Source of the DNA: Spirochaetaceae bacterium | Lineage (GTDB): Bacteria; Spirochaetota; Spirochaetia; B11-G9 | Length of the DNA stretch: 5,253 nt | Assembly (NCBI GenBank): GCA_030600745.1 | Contig: JAUVLL010000246.1 | Location: 1 to 5,253, forward strand | Reading direction: 5' to 3' | In this document: one piece after another, positions 4,362 to 5,253 of the stretch | Layout: each line of letters starts with the position of its first letter | Numbering within the stretch: position 1 is the stretch's first letter | Notes under the pieces: generated by a model | What the model saw: the letters and a program-made list of their open reading frames with translations, nothing else | What the model was told of the DNA's origin: nothing | Databases searched by the model: none | Made by a program: the position numbers and the translations under genes

Positions 4362-5253
4362 CTATATTTTTTGGAGTATTTGGACATATTCCTTAATGGA
4401 TTTTGTCATCATCATACCTAAAATAAGGTATGATGAGTTTCCTTTGAAAACTATAGGAATAAACAAACTACCATTTATATATGACTCATCTTCATAGTAT
4501 AATTTACTGTCAATTTCTTCAATTCCTGAAACACCTTCTTTAAGAAGAAGAATTTTTTTCTGGTCAAAAACATCCACAGAGAAATCATCAGTTCTTTGGA
4601 AAATTAAATTATCAATTGTTTTCTGATTAAAACCCAGAGAGTGGTTCAGGTGCCACTCATCACCGTCTAAAATTAAAAGGCCGGCAAATACTGCATCAAG
4701 ATACTGGGATATTTTCATAAGAGATCGTACAATCCCAATATTACTCTTTTTATAGTGGGAACTAAAAATATCATAGTTAAAACCATTCTCTAAGAAAACT
4801 GACACTTTTTGATCTTTATCAGTATCATTTTGCTTTGTTTCTTTATTTTTCTCAAATAATGGTAGATCGACATTTATTATATCCAAAACATTTGCATACC
4901 CACTTGCAGCTGCATCAACTTCATCATTACTTACAGAATCCACAAGCTCCTTGAGTTTTTTATCTTTAGGTTTAATGTCAGAAGTATAAACATCATCATT
5001 AATTCGGAAAATTCCATCCTCAAGAGAAATAGAACTCGTAATGTTAATTGTTTGAAGTGTATTTTCAAGACTCTCTATTTCAAGCAAACCATTACTTTCC
5101 AATGTTTTTAATCTTTCACCTAATGATCCTGATAATTTAATTTCCTGAGGAATCGGTAGTTCTTCAAGTTCTTCAAGTTCTTCAAGTTCCTCCAGCTCTT
5201 CCAAATCTTCCAGTTCTTCAGAAGCTTTAATATTCTTTTCTTCATCTGCCTGA
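4362..5253 (-). CDS. Unrecognised acidic protein with EEL repeats and a possible C-terminal GAF-like domain (5' end missing)
   Basis: I do not recognise this gene. The frame is open to the right edge, so the true start lies outside; the visible part is 296 residues, and the TTG at 5204 inside the repeat is not a credible start. In order: a short acidic stretch (QADEEKNIKAS); seven tandem Glu-Glu/Asp-Leu triplets (visible residues 12-32), then PIPQE; a segment of about 125 residues rich in Asp, Glu, Ser and Lys with predicted short helices (including LKELVDSVSNDEVDAAASGYANVL) and a charged linker (EKNKETKQNDTDKDQK); and a C-terminal domain (about 171-286) with alternating hydrophobic strands: AGLLILDGDEWHL, KKILLLKEG, NGSLFIPIVFKGNSSYLILG. 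The strand-turn-strand pattern and the late 'L-x-IPI-x-F' strand resemble GAF folds, at low confidence. No signal peptide or membrane segment is visible. It may share an operon with genes to the right; the rny promoter follows it. Confidence 0.8.
   Translation of the reverse strand, partial: QADEEKNIKASEELEDLEELEELEELEELEELPIPQEIKLSGSLGERLKTLESNGLLEIESLENTLQTINITSSISLEDGIFRINDDVYTSDIKPKDKKLKELVDSVSNDEVDAAASGYANVLDIINVDLPLFEKNKETKQNDTDKDQKVSVFLENGFNYDIFSSHYKKSNIGIVRSLMKISQYLDAVFAGLLILDGDEWHLNHSLGFNQKTIDNLIFQRTDDFSVDVFDQKKILLLKEGVSGIEEIDSKLYYEDESYINGSLFIPIVFKGNSSYLILGMMMTKSIKEYVQILQKI
4409..4436. repeat. 11-base perfect inverted repeat near the 3' end of the EEL-repeat gene
   Basis: Arms 4409-4419 (TCATCATACCT) and 4426-4436 (AGGTATGATGA) surround a 6-base loop. 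It lies in the coding sequence about 45-75 bases before the stop, over the codons for YLILGMMM. No T-run follows in either direction, so it is not an intrinsic terminator. In mRNA it could form a hairpin that affects translation or 3' stability. It may be a by-product of codon use. Confidence 0.45.
5157..5219 (-). repeat. Seven-copy 9-base tandem repeat (minisatellite) coding for Glu-Glu-Leu
   Basis: Seven units of the 9-base pattern GAAGAACTT run in frame. The last four differ by at most one base from the consensus, and the first three differ by one to three bases (CTG for CTT, GAT TTG, GAG CTG). The unit length keeps the reading frame, so gain or loss of copies would change only the length of an acidic, helix-prone stretch. 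The near-identity of the later copies suggests recent expansion by slippage. Confidence 0.9.

Noticed and set aside
4337..4370. TATATTTT/AAAATATA 8-base inverted repeat across the stop of the EEL-repeat gene, as a possible terminator
   Set aside because: The stem is all A/T with an 18-base loop and would be weak; no T-run follows on the minus strand.
5202..5204. TTG as the start of the EEL-repeat gene
   Set aside because: The frame is open for 16 more codons to the window edge, and the TTG is a Leu codon within the repeat. The gene is 5'-truncated by the window.

Overview
The window is AT-rich bacterial DNA that fits a spirochaete of the Spirochaeta/Treponema type. The evidence for this is a TlyA-type methyltransferase, an RNase Y–YmdB pair, a membrane-anchored GerMN-domain protein, and an unrecognised acidic protein with a Glu-Glu-Leu repeat tract. 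The assignment rests on protein resemblance and gene content and is only moderately secure. RNase Y–YmdB pairs also occur in Firmicutes and Thermotogae. No mobile element, tRNA, rRNA or CRISPR array is visible.

Layout. Bases 1-168 (minus) hold the first 56 codons of ptsI (Enzyme I of the phosphotransferase system), which runs off the left edge. Bases 169-346 are a divergent promoter region. Bases 347-1099 (plus) encode a single-pass membrane protein with a GerMN domain. This gene converges on tlyA (1120-1917, minus), and the two meet in a 36-base palindrome in which both stop codons lie in opposite arms and pair with each other. Upstream of tlyA on the minus strand are ymdB (1925-2719) and rny (2733-4262). 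The three form a tight rny-ymdB-tlyA operon with gaps of 13 and 7 bases. A near-consensus promoter at 4291-4320 drives it, followed by a good ribosome binding site. Bases 4362-5253 (minus) are the 3' part of an unrecognised gene that enters from the right edge. It begins in view with a tandem 9-base repeat (Glu-Glu-Leu) and ends in a possible GAF-like domain.

How the genes work together. The operon is RNA-centred: RNase Y starts mRNA decay at the membrane, YmdB is a metallophosphodiesterase reported to act on 2',3'-cyclic nucleotides and to affect RNase Y-linked phenotypes, and TlyA 2'-O-methylates rRNA. ptsI belongs to sugar uptake and carbon regulation and has its own promoter. The GerMN and EEL-repeat proteins have no established role.

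Most notable points: (1) both divergent promoters place the predicted transcription start at or within a base or two of the start codon, suggesting leaderless mRNAs; (2) the palindrome carries both convergent stop codons and lacks the U-tract of a normal terminator; (3) the EEL minisatellite sits in an unrecognised protein. No clear new multi-gene system is evident.
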